Of a stretch of DNA of 64,000 nucleotides, positions 1-8,869 are shown one piece after another. The position numbers were made by a program, and so were the translations under genes. Origin of the DNA: Pseudomonas indica NBRC 103045 (GTDB lineage: Bacteria > Pseudomonadota > Gammaproteobacteria > Pseudomonadales > Pseudomonadaceae). Location of the stretch: NCBI RefSeq assembly GCF_002091635.1, contig NZ_BDAC01000002.1:372001-436000 (forward strand), in the 5' to 3' direction. How positions within the stretch are numbered: position 1 is the first letter of the stretch; every line of letters begins with the position of its first letter. The notes under the pieces were generated by a model that searched no databases, was not told the DNA's origin, and saw only the letters and a program-made list of their open reading frames with translations.

Positions 1-33
1 GGCACCACGTTCAGAATCCGTTTCAGAACCTGA
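1..33 (+). CDS. 3' end of a histidine kinase (partial)
   Basis: Frame 1 of the first 33 bases reads GTTFRIRFRT followed by TGA. A G-T-T-F-x-I ending is typical of the last strand of the HATPase_c domain in histidine kinases. The stop lies 14 bases before the next gene, a single-domain response regulator, so the two are probably co-transcribed and may be cognate partners. Only ten residues are visible, so sensor type and identity cannot be judged. Confidence 0.5.
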   Translation, partial: GTTFRIRFRT

Positions 34-47
34 GAGACGCCCGCTGC

Positions 48-503
48 ATGGACAAGAATTCGATCCATATCCTCATTGCCGACGACGATCCCGACGATTG
101 TCTGCTGACCCGCGAGGCGTTCCGCGAAAGCCGGATGACCAACGAGGTTCATTTCGTGCACAACGGCGAGGAACTCATGGACTACCTGCGCCACCGTCCA
201 CCCTACGAGGACCGCCAGCGCCACCCCCGGCCGGGCCTGATCCTGCTGGACCTGAACATGCCGCTCAAGGACGGCCGCGAAGCACTGAGCGAAATCAAGG
301 CGGACGAAAACCTGCGCAGCATCCCGGTGGTGGTCCTGACCACCTCCTCCGCCGAGGAGGACATCATCCGCAGCTACGACTGCGGGGTGAACTCCTTCAT
401 CACCAAGCCGGTGAGCTTCCGCGGCCTGCTCGACGTCGTGCAGACCCTCGGCCGCTATTGGCTGCAGATCGTCGAACTGCCAGAAGAACACATGAAGCCA
501 TGA
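48..503 (+). CDS. Single-domain response regulator (CheY/Rcp1-like)
   Basis: This 151-residue protein is a stand-alone receiver domain. It has the acidic pair near the N terminus (IADDDPDD), the phospho-acceptor in LILLDLNMPLKDG, the switch threonine in VVLTTSS and the conserved lysine in FITKPVS. The extended loop around residues 45-60 and the PVSF ending resemble Rcp1-type regulators, which usually serve phytochrome-like or hybrid PAS kinases. It starts just after a histidine kinase tail, and its stop overlaps the start of the LOV-GGDEF-EAL gene by four bases (ATGA), so translation is probably coupled. It has no output domain and likely works by protein contact or phosphotransfer. Confidence 0.88.
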   Translation: MDKNSIHILIADDDPDDCLLTREAFRESRMTNEVHFVHNGEELMDYLRHRPPYEDRQRHPRPGLILLDLNMPLKDGREALSEIKADENLRSIPVVVLTTSSAEEDIIRSYDCGVNSFITKPVSFRGLLDVVQTLGRYWLQIVELPEEHMKP

Positions 504-3500
504 GCCAGCCCGAATCCACCCTGCGTCTCCTGCTGGTCGAGGACGACGAAGACGATTACCTGATCACCCGCGACCTGCTGCGCCAGGCCCGACAACTGCG
601 CTGCGATCTGGATTGGCTGGACAATTACGACGATGCGCTAGCCGCCATCCTGCGCCAGGAACACGACCTGATCCTGATCGATTACTACCTGGGCGCCGAG
701 TCCGGCCTGGCGCTGATCGACCATGCCCTGAAAGCCGGCATCCGCACGCCGATCATCCTGCTCACCGGCCAGGGCGACGACGAACTGGATGCCAACGCGG
801 TGAAACTGGGCGCCGCCGATTACCTGGTGAAAGGCCAGATCGACAGCCGCACCCTCGCCCGCAGCATCCGCTATGCGGTCGGCCGCGGGCAGATCACCGC
901 CGAACTGGCGGACAGCGAAGCCCGCTATCGCCTGCTGTTCGAAGCCAACCCGGAACCCATGTACGTCTTCCACCGCGAGACCCTGCGCTTCCTCGCGGTC
1001 AACCAGGCCGCCCTCGACCTCTACGGCTACAGCCGCGAGGAATTCCTCGGCATGCGGGTGCTCGACATCCGCTCCATCGAAGAACAGGAGCGTTTCCTCG
1101 CTTACCACGAAAGCCACGGCGGTGGCACGCAGTACCCCAACGCCGGTCTCTGGACCCACCGGGACCGGCACGGCCGGGAAATCCAGGTGGAGATCATGGC
1201 CCACGACATCGACTTCAACGGCCAGCCGGCGCGCCTGACGCTGGCCATCGATGTCACCGAGAAGCTCAAGACCGACGCGGAGATCAAGCGCAAGGAAGAA
1301 GCCTTCCGCCAGTTGCTCACCGACAACCGCGACGCCCTGCTGGTGATCGACGCGGAAGGCCGGGTGCGCTACGCCAACCCGGCAGCGGAAACCCTGCTGC
1401 GAACGCCATCGGAATCGCTGCTGAACCGGCACTTCGAACTGCCGTTGCAGGAGGGCAATCTCTACGAGCACAACCTGCCCATGGCCGACGGCGGCAGACT
1501 GCCGGTGGAAATCCAGTCCGCCCATACCGAATGGGAAGGCCAGGACATGCGCCTGCTGTCGTTGCGCGACATCAGCCAGCGCAAGGAGTCCGAGCGCCAG
1601 TTGCGCCTGCTGCAACGCAGCCTGGAGGCCAGCTACAACGGCATGCTGATCTGCGATGCGCGCAGCGCAGACCTGCCGATCATCTACGTCAACCCGGCCT
1701 TCGAACGCATCACCGGCTATCCCGCCAGCGAAGCCCTGGGGCGCAACTGCCGGTTCCTCCAGGGCGATGAGCGCGACCAACCCGGCGTCGAGGAAATCCG
1801 CCGCTGCCTACGCGAGAAAAGCGACGTCAACGTGGTGCTGCGCAACTTCCGCAAGGACGGCTCACCATTCTGGAACAACCTCTACATCGCCCCGGTGCCG
1901 GACGAAAACGGCGAGATCACTCACTTCATCGGCGTGCAGAACGATATTTCCGAGCAGAAGCGCTACGAGACCGAACTGGCCTACAACGCCAGCCACGACG
2001 TGCTCACCGGCTTGCCCAACCGCGCGCTGCTGGAGGACCGCCTGACCCAGGGCTGCCGGATTTCCCAGCGCTACAACCGCAGCCTGGCGGTGATGTTCAT
2101 CGACCTGGACGGCTTCAAGCCGATCAATGACACCATGGGCCACAGCGTCGGCGACCAGATTCTCGTCGAAGTGGCGCGGCGCATGAGCCAGCAGGTCCGC
2201 CCCGGCGACACCGTGGCGCGCCTGGGCGGCGACGAGTTCATCGTGCTGCTGCCCGACCTGGCCCGCGACGAGGATGTGCTGCTGGTGGCCGAACGGCTGA
2301 TCGACAGCCTCGCCCGGCCTTACCAGGCCCAGGGCATCGACCTGCACATCACCGCCAGCATCGGCATCACCCTCAGCGACGGCGAGGTCGAGCAGCCGAT
2401 GCAGCTCATCCAGCAGGCCGACCTCGCGATGTACAAGGCCAAGCAGCAGGGGCGCAACAACTACCAGTGGTACACCACCGACCTCAACCAGAAGGTCAGC
2501 GAGCGCGTCGCCCTGCGCAACGAGTTGCAGAAGGCCATCGAAGGCGAGGATTTCGAGCTCTACTACCAGCCACAGATCGACGGCCGCAGCGGCCGCGTCA
2601 CCGGCGTCGAAGCGCTGCTACGCTGGCATCACGCCGAACAGGGCCCGATCCCGCCGGCGCAGTTCGTACCGGTGGCCGAGGACACCGGCCAGATCATCCC
2701 GCTGAGCCTGTGGGTCCTCTCCACCGCCTGCCGGCAGATTCGCCAGCTCAACGAGCAGGGTCTCGACATGGTAGTGGCAGTGAACGTCTCGCCCTTGCAG
2801 TTCCAGCGCACCAACTTCGTCGAGAGCGTCCAGGCCGCCCTGTTACAGAGCCAGCTACCCCCTACCCAGTTGGAACTGGAGATCACCGAAACCGTACTGC
2901 TGGACAACGCCGAGCGCGCCATCCACATCCTCCATGCCTTGAAGGAGCTGGGCGTGAGGGTATCCATCGACGATTTCGGCACTGGCTTCTCCAGCCTGAA
3001 CTACCTCAAGCGCCTGCCCATCGACAAGGTGAAAATCGACCGCTCCTTCGTCCACGAGGTGATCAGCGACCGCCATGATGCCGCCATCACCCAGGGCATC
3101 ATCTCCATGGCCCACCACCTCAACCTCAAGGTCACCGCCGAGGGGGTGGAAACCGAGCCGCAATACGCCTTCCTGAAAAAGAGCCACTGCGACGAGTTCC
3201 AGGGGTACTTCTTCGCCAAGCCGATGCCGTTCGGCCAACTCGAACAGTTCCTCCGCGAACGTCAGGCGCCGCCCCCGGAGCTGCCGAAGACCGACGACAA
3301 CGTGCAGACGCTGCTCCTGCTCGACGATGAAGAGAACATCCTCCGCGCCCTGACCCGCGTACTGCGCCGCGACGGTTACCGGATACTCACCGCCAACCAC
3401 GCCCAGGATGCCTTCGAGCTGCTGGCCAAGCACGATGTCCAGGTGGTCATCTCCGACCAGCGCATGCCGGAAATGAACGGCACCGAATTCCTCAGCCGGG

Positions 3501-3715
3501 TCAAGGACCTCTACCCGGACACCATCCGCATCGTGCTCTCCGGCTACACCGACCTGAAGTCGGTGACCGATGCCATCAACCAGGGGGCGATCTACAAGTT
3601 CCTCACCAAACCCTGGGACGACGAGCAACTGCGCCAGAACATCAGCCAGGCCTTCCAGCACCACAGCCAGGCCAAGCAGAAAGAGGGAACGGGGATCGGT
3701 AATGGCTCCGGGTGA
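500..3715 (+). CDS. REC-PAS-PAS-LOV-GGDEF-EAL-REC c-di-GMP signalling protein
   Basis: This 1071-residue protein would make and/or degrade cyclic di-GMP. Domains: receiver (about 5-130, acceptor Asp61), two PAS domains (about 140-375), a third PAS with LOV hallmarks (about 385-500), GGDEF (intact motif 576-580), EAL (EAL 704-706, with DDFGTGFSSL downstream) and a second receiver (about 935-1055, acceptor Asp986). The third PAS carries GRNCRFLQG with the adduct-forming cysteine at 417, plus RNFRKDG, FWNNL and FIGVQND, which supply the usual flavin-binding Asn and Gln residues. I start it at 500: ATG overlaps the upstream stop and the receiver begins at once; the same frame is open further upstream but reads as non-protein. 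Both enzymatic motifs look active. Light control is inferred from the LOV residues. Confidence 0.9.
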   Translation: MSQPESTLRLLLVEDDEDDYLITRDLLRQARQLRCDLDWLDNYDDALAAILRQEHDLILIDYYLGAESGLALIDHALKAGIRTPIILLTGQGDDELDANAVKLGAADYLVKGQIDSRTLARSIRYAVGRGQITAELADSEARYRLLFEANPEPMYVFHRETLRFLAVNQAALDLYGYSREEFLGMRVLDIRSIEEQERFLAYHESHGGGTQYPNAGLWTHRDRHGREIQVEIMAHDIDFNGQPARLTLAIDVTEKLKTDAEIKRKEEAFRQLLTDNRDALLVIDAEGRVRYANPAAETLLRTPSESLLNRHFELPLQEGNLYEHNLPMADGGRLPVEIQSAHTEWEGQDMRLLSLRDISQRKESERQLRLLQRSLEASYNGMLICDARSADLPIIYVNPAFERITGYPASEALGRNCRFLQGDERDQPGVEEIRRCLREKSDVNVVLRNFRKDGSPFWNNLYIAPVPDENGEITHFIGVQNDISEQKRYETELAYNASHDVLTGLPNRALLEDRLTQGCRISQRYNRSLAVMFIDLDGFKPINDTMGHSVGDQILVEVARRMSQQVRPGDTVARLGGDEFIVLLPDLARDEDVLLVAERLIDSLARPYQAQGIDLHITASIGITLSDGEVEQPMQLIQQADLAMYKAKQQGRNNYQWYTTDLNQKVSERVALRNELQKAIEGEDFELYYQPQIDGRSGRVTGVEALLRWHHAEQGPIPPAQFVPVAEDTGQIIPLSLWVLSTACRQIRQLNEQGLDMVVAVNVSPLQFQRTNFVESVQAALLQSQLPPTQLELEITETVLLDNAERAIHILHALKELGVRVSIDDFGTGFSSLNYLKRLPIDKVKIDRSFVHEVISDRHDAAITQGIISMAHHLNLKVTAEGVETEPQYAFLKKSHCDEFQGYFFAKPMPFGQLEQFLRERQAPPPELPKTDDNVQTLLLLDDEENILRALTRVLRRDGYRILTANHAQDAFELLAKHDVQVVISDQRMPEMNGTEFLSRVKDLYPDTIRIVLSGYTDLKSVTDAINQGAIYKFLTKPWDDEQLRQNISQAFQHHSQAKQKEGTGIGNGSG

Positions 3716-3762
3716 ACAAGGCTACGACCTTTGCCATGTGCGCGGCGCCCCCTCTCCCTCGG

Positions 3763-3788
3763 CCCCTCTCCCGTAAACGGGAGAGGGG
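3763..3788. repeat. Perfect palindrome, 11-bp arms, TAAA loop
   Basis: Arms CCCCTCTCCCG and CGGGAGAGGGG flank a TAAA loop. It lies between two converging genes, where it could act as a bidirectional transcription stop, although no T-run follows on either side. An almost identical copy with 10-bp arms occurs at 19170-19193, so it is a dispersed repeat rather than a unique terminator. Confidence 0.75.
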
Positions 3789-3884
3789 AGATTCGTGCCG
3801 CACGGCGTAGCGAAGTGATCCTGGCGCCTTGGCATTGCCCGAAGGCTTGCAGAAGAGGTTCGGCTAACTCCCGCGCCCCTTGAC

Positions 3885-5195
3885 CTACCGATCCTCCTGC
3901 GGCTGGCGTGCCGGCAGCCAGACGGTGAAAGCCGTGCCCTTGCCCGGCTCGCTCTCCACCTCGATCCGCCCGTGGTGCTTGCTGACGATGTTGTAGGACA
4001 CCGATAACCCCAGGCCAGTCCCCGAGCCCACCGGCTTGGTGGTGAAGAACGGCTCGAACAGACGCTTCAGGTTCTCCGGCGGAATGCCGCAGCCGTCGTC
4101 GCGCACCCGGACGAACACCCAGTCGTCGCGCGTGCCGGTTTCCAGCCAGATGGTGCCGCGGTTCGGAATGGCATGCGCGGCATTGACGATCAGGTTCATG
4201 AACACCTGGTTGAGCTGCGAACCGATGCACTCCACGTCCGGCAGCTCGCCGTACTGCTTGACCACCTCGGCCTTGAACTTCACCTCGTTCCAGACCACGT
4301 TCAGCGTGCTGTCCAGGCCCTTGTGCAGGTCCACCACCTGCCAGTCCGCCGAGTCCACGTGGGAAAAATCGCGCAGGTCCTGGACGATCCGCTTGACCCG
4401 CTCCAACCCCTCGCGGGACTCGCGGATCAGATCGAATATGTCGCTGCGCAGGAACTCGTAGTCCAGCTCGCGGTTGGCCTGTTCGATCCGCGCACGGAAC
4501 GCGGCATCCTGCAACGACGGCAGGTCGCGGTTGTAGGCTTCGATCAGGCTGAACAGGTCCTTCACATAGGATTCCAGGCTGGCGAAGTTGGAGTTCACGT
4601 AGCCGACCGGGTTGTTGATCTCGTGCGCCACCCCGGCGGCGAGCTGGCCGATGGCGGCCATCTTCTCCGATTGCAGCAGTTGCGCCTGGGCCTCTTCCAA
4701 CTTGCGGATCAGCCGGGCCTGCTCTTCCTTCTCGGCCTGCAGCAGCTCGTTCAGCCGCGCCAGTTCCAGATGCTGCGCGGCCGTTTCGGTGGCATCGGCC
4801 ACGGTCAGGCAGACGTACTTGATCGCCCCGGAAGTCTCCACCACCGGAAAGAAGGTGCAGTTCTGGTACATCGCCGCCACCTGCCCGGTAATGGGCCGGC
4901 TGTCGGAGAAGTCGAACAGGTGCGGGCGCTGCTGCCAGGAGGTGAACGCCAGGTTCTGCAGGGTGAAGACACTGTCGATCTTCTTCTTCACCCATAGGCG
5001 CGGCAGTTCCGGGAACAGGTCGAACAGCGATTGGCCGACCACCTCGGCCGCGCTGCGCCCGCTGTTGATGCTCATGAAATCGTTCCAGTACATCACCCGG
5101 CAGTCGCGGTCGAGCAGCACGACGCCGAGGTTGATCTGCTGCAGGACGGATTCCAGCTCCGTGTGCAACGGGGACTGCTGTGCCGGAAGGTCCAT
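3885..5195 (-). CDS. PAS-domain sensor histidine kinase
   Basis: A 436-residue soluble kinase with no membrane segment. It has a PAS domain (about 15-120), a coiled coil (about 130-170), a phospho-acceptor region with HEINNP (His191) and a HATPase_c domain with NLIVNAAHAI (N box), DDGCGIP and GSGTGLGLS (G boxes). I start it at the ATG giving MDLPAQQS; upstream sequence in frame is arginine-rich and overlaps the preceding gene. It is the last gene of a leftward operon with a response regulator and a CheC-like phosphatase, eight bases after the latter. The HEINNP form and the coiled coil place it with kinases that phosphorylate separate receivers. The signal sensed is unknown. Confidence 0.88.
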   Translation of the reverse strand: MDLPAQQSPLHTELESVLQQINLGVVLLDRDCRVMYWNDFMSINSGRSAAEVVGQSLFDLFPELPRLWVKKKIDSVFTLQNLAFTSWQQRPHLFDFSDSRPITGQVAAMYQNCTFFPVVETSGAIKYVCLTVADATETAAQHLELARLNELLQAEKEEQARLIRKLEEAQAQLLQSEKMAAIGQLAAGVAHEINNPVGYVNSNFASLESYVKDLFSLIEAYNRDLPSLQDAAFRARIEQANRELDYEFLRSDIFDLIRESREGLERVKRIVQDLRDFSHVDSADWQVVDLHKGLDSTLNVVWNEVKFKAEVVKQYGELPDVECIGSQLNQVFMNLIVNAAHAIPNRGTIWLETGTRDDWVFVRVRDDGCGIPPENLKRLFEPFFTTKPVGSGTGLGLSVSYNIVSKHHGRIEVESEPGKGTAFTVWLPARQPQEDR

Positions 5196-5203
5196 GGGCC
5201 GCC

Positions 5204-5812
5204 TCAGATGTCGTTCAGCAATTGGTCGATCGCCTCGATCACCGTAGCCACCGTGTCCTCGGCGATGCACACCAGCAGGTCGCAGATGAAGCTGTGGGTG
5301 GCCACTTCGAAATGGATTTCCAGCACCAGGGCCTGGTGGCCTTGCAGCACCTGGCTGTCCAGCACCTCCTTCAGCGAACGGCCGCGCGACAGGATCGACG
5401 GCGCGCCGTAGCTCACCTTGAGGTCGATTTGCTGGGCCAGGCCGTTGATGCAGGCGCCGGTGAGGATGTTGGTGACGTCCAGCATCAGCTCGTCCTGGCT
5501 GTTGGCTTCGCCTTCGTAGCCCATCAGCCCGGCCAACTGGTCGGCGCCGTTCTCGCCGAAGCAGACCACCACCTCGCCGCGCAACCGGCCGAGGAACGAC
5601 TGGCGCGTGACGATGGCCGGCTGGCCGGCCATGTCCAGGTTTTCGAGCAGGTTGGCGTGGGCATCCTCCACCGGGTGGATACGCGGCACGGACAGGGTGA
5701 CGAAGGTTTCGGTCAGGCGCGCCAACCGGTCGGCGCCCTGCCCCATGGCGACGTTCATCAGCTCCTGCAGGGCATCGCGCCGGTCCTCGCTGAGGTTCGC
5801 CAGGCGGTTCAT
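5204..5812 (-). CDS. CheC-like receiver phosphatase
   Basis: This 202-residue protein fits the CheC/CheX/FliY phosphatase family, which removes phosphate from CheY-type receivers. The first helix has the full signature D-x3-E-x2-N-x22-P (DALQELMN, then Pro 23 residues after the Asn). The second, symmetry-related copy (LMLDVTN, with Pro again 23 residues later) has Asp where Glu is expected, so probably only one site is active. Its ATG overlaps the stop of the upstream response regulator by one base (TGATG), implying translational coupling and a stoichiometric partnership. It is not near che or fli genes, so a dedicated role on the adjacent regulator is the simplest reading. Confidence 0.8.
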   Translation of the reverse strand: MNRLANLSEDRRDALQELMNVAMGQGADRLARLTETFVTLSVPRIHPVEDAHANLLENLDMAGQPAIVTRQSFLGRLRGEVVVCFGENGADQLAGLMGYEGEANSQDELMLDVTNILTGACINGLAQQIDLKVSYGAPSILSRGRSLKEVLDSQVLQGHQALVLEIHFEVATHSFICDLLVCIAEDTVATVIEAIDQLLNDI

Positions 5813-6171
5813 CAGATCAACCCCACGTCATGGAGGGCCGCCTGCATGGCCTCCGGTGTGATCGGCTTCTTGACGAACCCCGCGGCCCCCAGCTCGCGCA
5901 CCCGCTGCTGCGCCTGCGGCTGGATATCCGCGCTGATCACGATGACCACCGCGTTGGCGTCCTCGCGCTTGAGCAATTCGAGGGTGCGGAAACCATCCAT
6001 CACTGGCATGGTCAGGTCGAGAAAGATCACTTCGGCATTACCCGCATGGTAGGCGGCCAGCGCTTCCTCGCCGTTGGCGGCCTGGCTGATCTCCGCCTCG
6101 AACTCGGGCGGCAGCGCCTTCATCACCATTTTCCGGGACATGGCGGAATCGTCGACGATCAGTACTTTCAA
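5812..6171 (-). CDS. Single-domain response regulator, TTG start
   Basis: A 119-residue receiver-only protein with LIVDDSAMSRKM, acceptor Asp in VIFLDLTMPVMDG, a switch Ser in VISADIQ and Lys in FVKKPI. The receiver begins directly at a TTG codon (6171-6169), preceded six bases away by a strong AAAGGAGA Shine-Dalgarno. The next in-frame starts lie much further upstream and would add unrelated sequence, so TTG is preferred. It heads an operon with the CheC-like phosphatase and PAS kinase. Kinase plus receiver plus phosphatase makes a compact phosphorylation cycle with no DNA-binding output; the downstream target is unknown. Confidence 0.85.
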   Translation of the reverse strand: MKVLIVDDSAMSRKMVMKALPPEFEAEISQAANGEEALAAYHAGNAEVIFLDLTMPVMDGFRTLELLKREDANAVVIVISADIQPQAQQRVRELGAAGFVKKPITPEAMQAALHDVGLI

Positions 6172-6392
6172 GCAGAGTCTCCTTTCGGCCGGGCATGCGA
6201 CGTTGTGAGTATAGACAGCCACCCGGCATCGCCAGGATGACCGGCACCGCTTGAAGTTTTGGACCACCGTTCGTACCGGGCGATTCCCGAGGCGGAGGGG
6301 GAAATGCGGCGGCGCCGGCGCAATCCGGAGCAACGGACTCCCGGATTACGCTTCTCTTATCCGGACGACGATCGAGATCGCTGCAGGCCCCT

Positions 6393-6457
6393 GTAGGAGC
6401 GAGCTCTGCTCGCGAATGGGACCGCGCAGAAGCTTCGCCAGCAGAGCTGGCTCCTAC
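6393..6457. repeat. REP pair (BIME-like) in a 322-bp gap
   Basis: Two inverted REP units face each other: GTAGGAGCGAGCTCTGCTCG at 6393 and its relative ending in CAGAGCTGGCTCCTAC at 6457. They lie between the response-regulator operon start and the 3' end of the TetR gene. The rest of 6172-6493 shows no open frame or other signal I can support, apart from the regulator's ribosome-binding site. Confidence 0.8.
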
Positions 6458-6493
6458 AAAGTACAAGCCCCCGTAGCCCGATCCCTGACGCCT

Positions 6494-7174
6494 TCAGGCC
6501 CGAGGCGCCTGCTCCAGGCTCCGCAGCACGCTGGCACCGGCGAACAGGGTGACGATCATCTCCTCCGCTTCGGCGCAAATGCGGGGGCGCTGGTCCACCT
6601 GCTCCAGGTAATCCAGCGACATCTGGAACAGGTGCCGGCTGATCAGCGACGACAGCCGCTTCACCCCCTCGCCGTCCAGCGCTACCAGTTGCAGGTTCTG
6701 GATGTCTTCGGCCATGTCCTGGGCGAACCCCTCCATCACTTCGCGCAGCTCGGCCCGCAGCAACGGCGAGGCGCCATGCAATTCGCGCATGCCGACGATG
6801 AAGGCCTCCGGGTTCTCTTCGACGAAGCGGAAGAACAGCGCCACCGTCTCGTGGCACACCAGACGCCCCCGGCCGAGGTCGACCCCCAGCAACCGCGGGC
6901 CACCCTCACCGCCCTCCGCCGCGCGCTGGGCCGCTTCCCGGCGCAGGTCACGCAGCGGCTGGCGCAATTGGTCGGCGATGTGCCGGATCAGCGCCATGCC
7001 CAGCTCGTCCACGCTCTGGAAATGCCGGTAGAAGGTATTGGGATTGAGCCCCGCCTCCCGCGCCAGCTCGCGCAGGCCCAGGCTGCTCAGGCTGCGGCTG
7101 TGGGCCATCAGTCGCAGGGCGGCGTCCATCAACAGGCGCTTGCCTTGCGCCACACCGGATCGAACCAGGGTCAT
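6494..7174 (-). CDS. TetR-family regulator (FabR/DesT-like)
   Basis: A 226-residue repressor-type protein. The N-terminal helix-turn-helix (about residues 15-60: LGLRELAREAGLNPNTFYRH) closely resembles that of FabR/DesT regulators, which sense acyl-CoA. The C-terminal ligand domain has no recognisable catalytic residues. The ATG at 7174 is preceded by GAAAGGAAATCCC, a good ribosome-binding site. It is divergent from the Baeyer-Villiger monooxygenase and SDR genes, 147 bases away, and most likely controls them from that intergenic region. The effector is unknown; acyl-CoA or a ketone substrate are both reasonable. Confidence 0.85.
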   Translation of the reverse strand: MTLVRSGVAQGKRLLMDAALRLMAHSRSLSSLGLRELAREAGLNPNTFYRHFQSVDELGMALIRHIADQLRQPLRDLRREAAQRAAEGGEGGPRLLGVDLGRGRLVCHETVALFFRFVEENPEAFIVGMRELHGASPLLRAELREVMEGFAQDMAEDIQNLQLVALDGEGVKRLSSLISRHLFQMSLDYLEQVDQRPRICAEAEEMIVTLFAGASVLRSLEQAPRA

Positions 7175-7321
7175 GGGATTTCCTTTCGTCACAACGGCGA
7201 TCAAAACCGAGGGCACTCGGCCACGCAACCCATCGGAGGATAGGGTGCCCCGCCGGGTATACAAATGTCTACTTGGTACAGCGTCGTAACGCCAGCCAAT
7301 GACAACAAGAGGACCCTGGCC

Positions 7322-8869
7322 ATGAATGCCCCTGCGGCTACCCTGCCTGTACAGCACTGCAAGATCGCCATCGTCGGCACCGGTTTTTCCGGTCTCGGCA
7401 TGGCCATTCGCCTCAAGCAACGGGGCGAGGACGACTTCCTCCTGTTCGAGAAGGAAGGCGGCGTCGGCGGCACCTGGCGGGTCAATCACTACCCGGGCTG
7501 CGCCTGCGACGTACAATCGCACCTGTATTCGTTCTCCTTCGAGCCGAACCCGGAGTGGACGCGCATGTTCGCCCGCCAGCCGGAGATCAAGGGCTACCTG
7601 GAAGGTTGCTGGGAGAAGTACCGGCTGCAGGAAAAAACCCTGCTGAACACCGAAATCCGCCGGATGCACTGGGACGAGGAGCAGGAGCTGTGGCACCTCG
7701 AGGATGCCGCCGGCAACCGCTACAGCGCCCGCTTCGTGGTGTCCGGGATGGGCGCCCTGTCCACGCCGTCGATTCCCAGGCTGAACGGCCTGGGGACTTT
7801 TACCGGCAAAATGTTCCACTCCCAACAGTGGGACCACGACTACGACCTCACGGGCAAGCGCGTGGCGGTGATCGGCACTGGCGCCTCGGCGATCCAGTTC
7901 GTCCCGCAGATCCAGCGCCAGGTCGCCCACCTCGATCTCTACCAGCGCACGCCGCCGTGGATCATGCCCAAGCCGGACCGCGCCATCGGCGAGCGCGAAC
8001 GCGAACGCTTCAAACGCTTCCCGCTGGTGCAGAAGCTCTGGCGCGGGCTGATCTACGGGCTGCTGGAAAGCCGGGTGATCGGTTTCGCCCTGCTGCCGCG
8101 GGTGATGACGCTGGCGCAGGTGGTCAGCAAGGCCTACATCCGCCGGCAGATCAAGGACCCGGTGCTGCGCGCCAAGGTCACCCCGGACTACCTGATGGGC
8201 TGCAAGCGCGTGCTGATCTCCAACGATTACTACCCGGCGCTGACCCAGCCCAACGTCGATGTGATTACCGACGGCATCCGCGAAATCCGCGCCAATAGCA
8301 TCGTCACCACCGATGGCACGGAACGCGAGATCGACGCCATCATCTTCGGCACCGGCTTCACCCCCAGCGATCCGCTGCCGCGCGGGGCCATCTTCGGCCG
8401 GGGTGGCGTCGACCTGCTCGACACCTGGCCGGAAGGCCCGGAAGCCTACAAGGGCACCCTGACCGCCGGCTTCCCCAACCTGTTCTTCCTGATGGGCCCG
8501 AACACCGGCTTGGGTCACAACTCGATGGTCTACATGATCGAGTCGCAGATCCACTATGTGCTCGGCGCCCTCGACCTGCTCGAACAGCGCAACCTGCGCA
8601 GCCTGGAGGTCAAGCGCGAGGAGCAGGACCGTTTCAACGGCAAGATACAGGGCAACCTCGGCAACACCGTGTGGAACGCCGGTGGCTGCATGAGCTGGTA
8701 CCTGCATCCGGTCAGCGGTCGCAACTGCACGGTCTGGCCTGGCTTCACCTGGCGTTTCCGCCTGCTGACGCGCAACTTCGACGCCAGCGCCTACCACTTC
8801 AGCCGCGCAAACCCCGCGCACCCGGCACAGACGTTCGCCGCCACACCGGCACAGGAGGCCACCGCATGA
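7322..8869 (+). CDS. Baeyer-Villiger-type flavin monooxygenase
   Basis: A 515-residue class B flavoprotein monooxygenase, expected to use FAD and NADPH to insert oxygen next to a ketone or oxidise heteroatoms. It has an N-terminal Rossmann motif GTGFSG (19-24), the Baeyer-Villiger fingerprint F-x-G-x3-H-x3-W-D (FTGKMFHSQQWD) and a second nucleotide motif GTGAS (about 185). I prefer the ATG at 7322, preceded by AAGAGGA, over the in-frame ATG at 7265, which lacks a Shine-Dalgarno. The gene overlaps the following SDR gene by four bases (ATGA). I recall the equivalent pair in P. aeruginosa as PA1538/PA1537. Substrate unknown. Confidence 0.9.
   Translation: MNAPAATLPVQHCKIAIVGTGFSGLGMAIRLKQRGEDDFLLFEKEGGVGGTWRVNHYPGCACDVQSHLYSFSFEPNPEWTRMFARQPEIKGYLEGCWEKYRLQEKTLLNTEIRRMHWDEEQELWHLEDAAGNRYSARFVVSGMGALSTPSIPRLNGLGTFTGKMFHSQQWDHDYDLTGKRVAVIGTGASAIQFVPQIQRQVAHLDLYQRTPPWIMPKPDRAIGERERERFKRFPLVQKLWRGLIYGLLESRVIGFALLPRVMTLAQVVSKAYIRRQIKDPVLRAKVTPDYLMGCKRVLISNDYYPALTQPNVDVITDGIREIRANSIVTTDGTEREIDAIIFGTGFTPSDPLPRGAIFGRGGVDLLDTWPEGPEAYKGTLTAGFPNLFFLMGPNTGLGHNSMVYMIESQIHYVLGALDLLEQRNLRSLEVKREEQDRFNGKIQGNLGNTVWNAGGCMSWYLHPVSGRNCTVWPGFTWRFRLLTRNFDASAYHFSRANPAHPAQTFAATPAQEATA

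Noticed and set aside
98-499. Longer start for the LOV-GGDEF-EAL protein
   Set aside because: The extension overlaps the response regulator gene out of frame and is Arg/Pro-rich; the receiver begins directly at the ATG at 500, which overlaps the upstream stop.
7262-7279. TGT-N9-ACA word in the TetR/monooxygenase promoter region as an operator
   Set aside because: Only three bases on each side match; too weak to call a TetR site without binding data.
7175-8821. Upstream extension of the TetR frame to 775 codons
   Set aside because: It is antisense to the monooxygenase gene; the TetR protein begins at 7174 with a clear Shine-Dalgarno.
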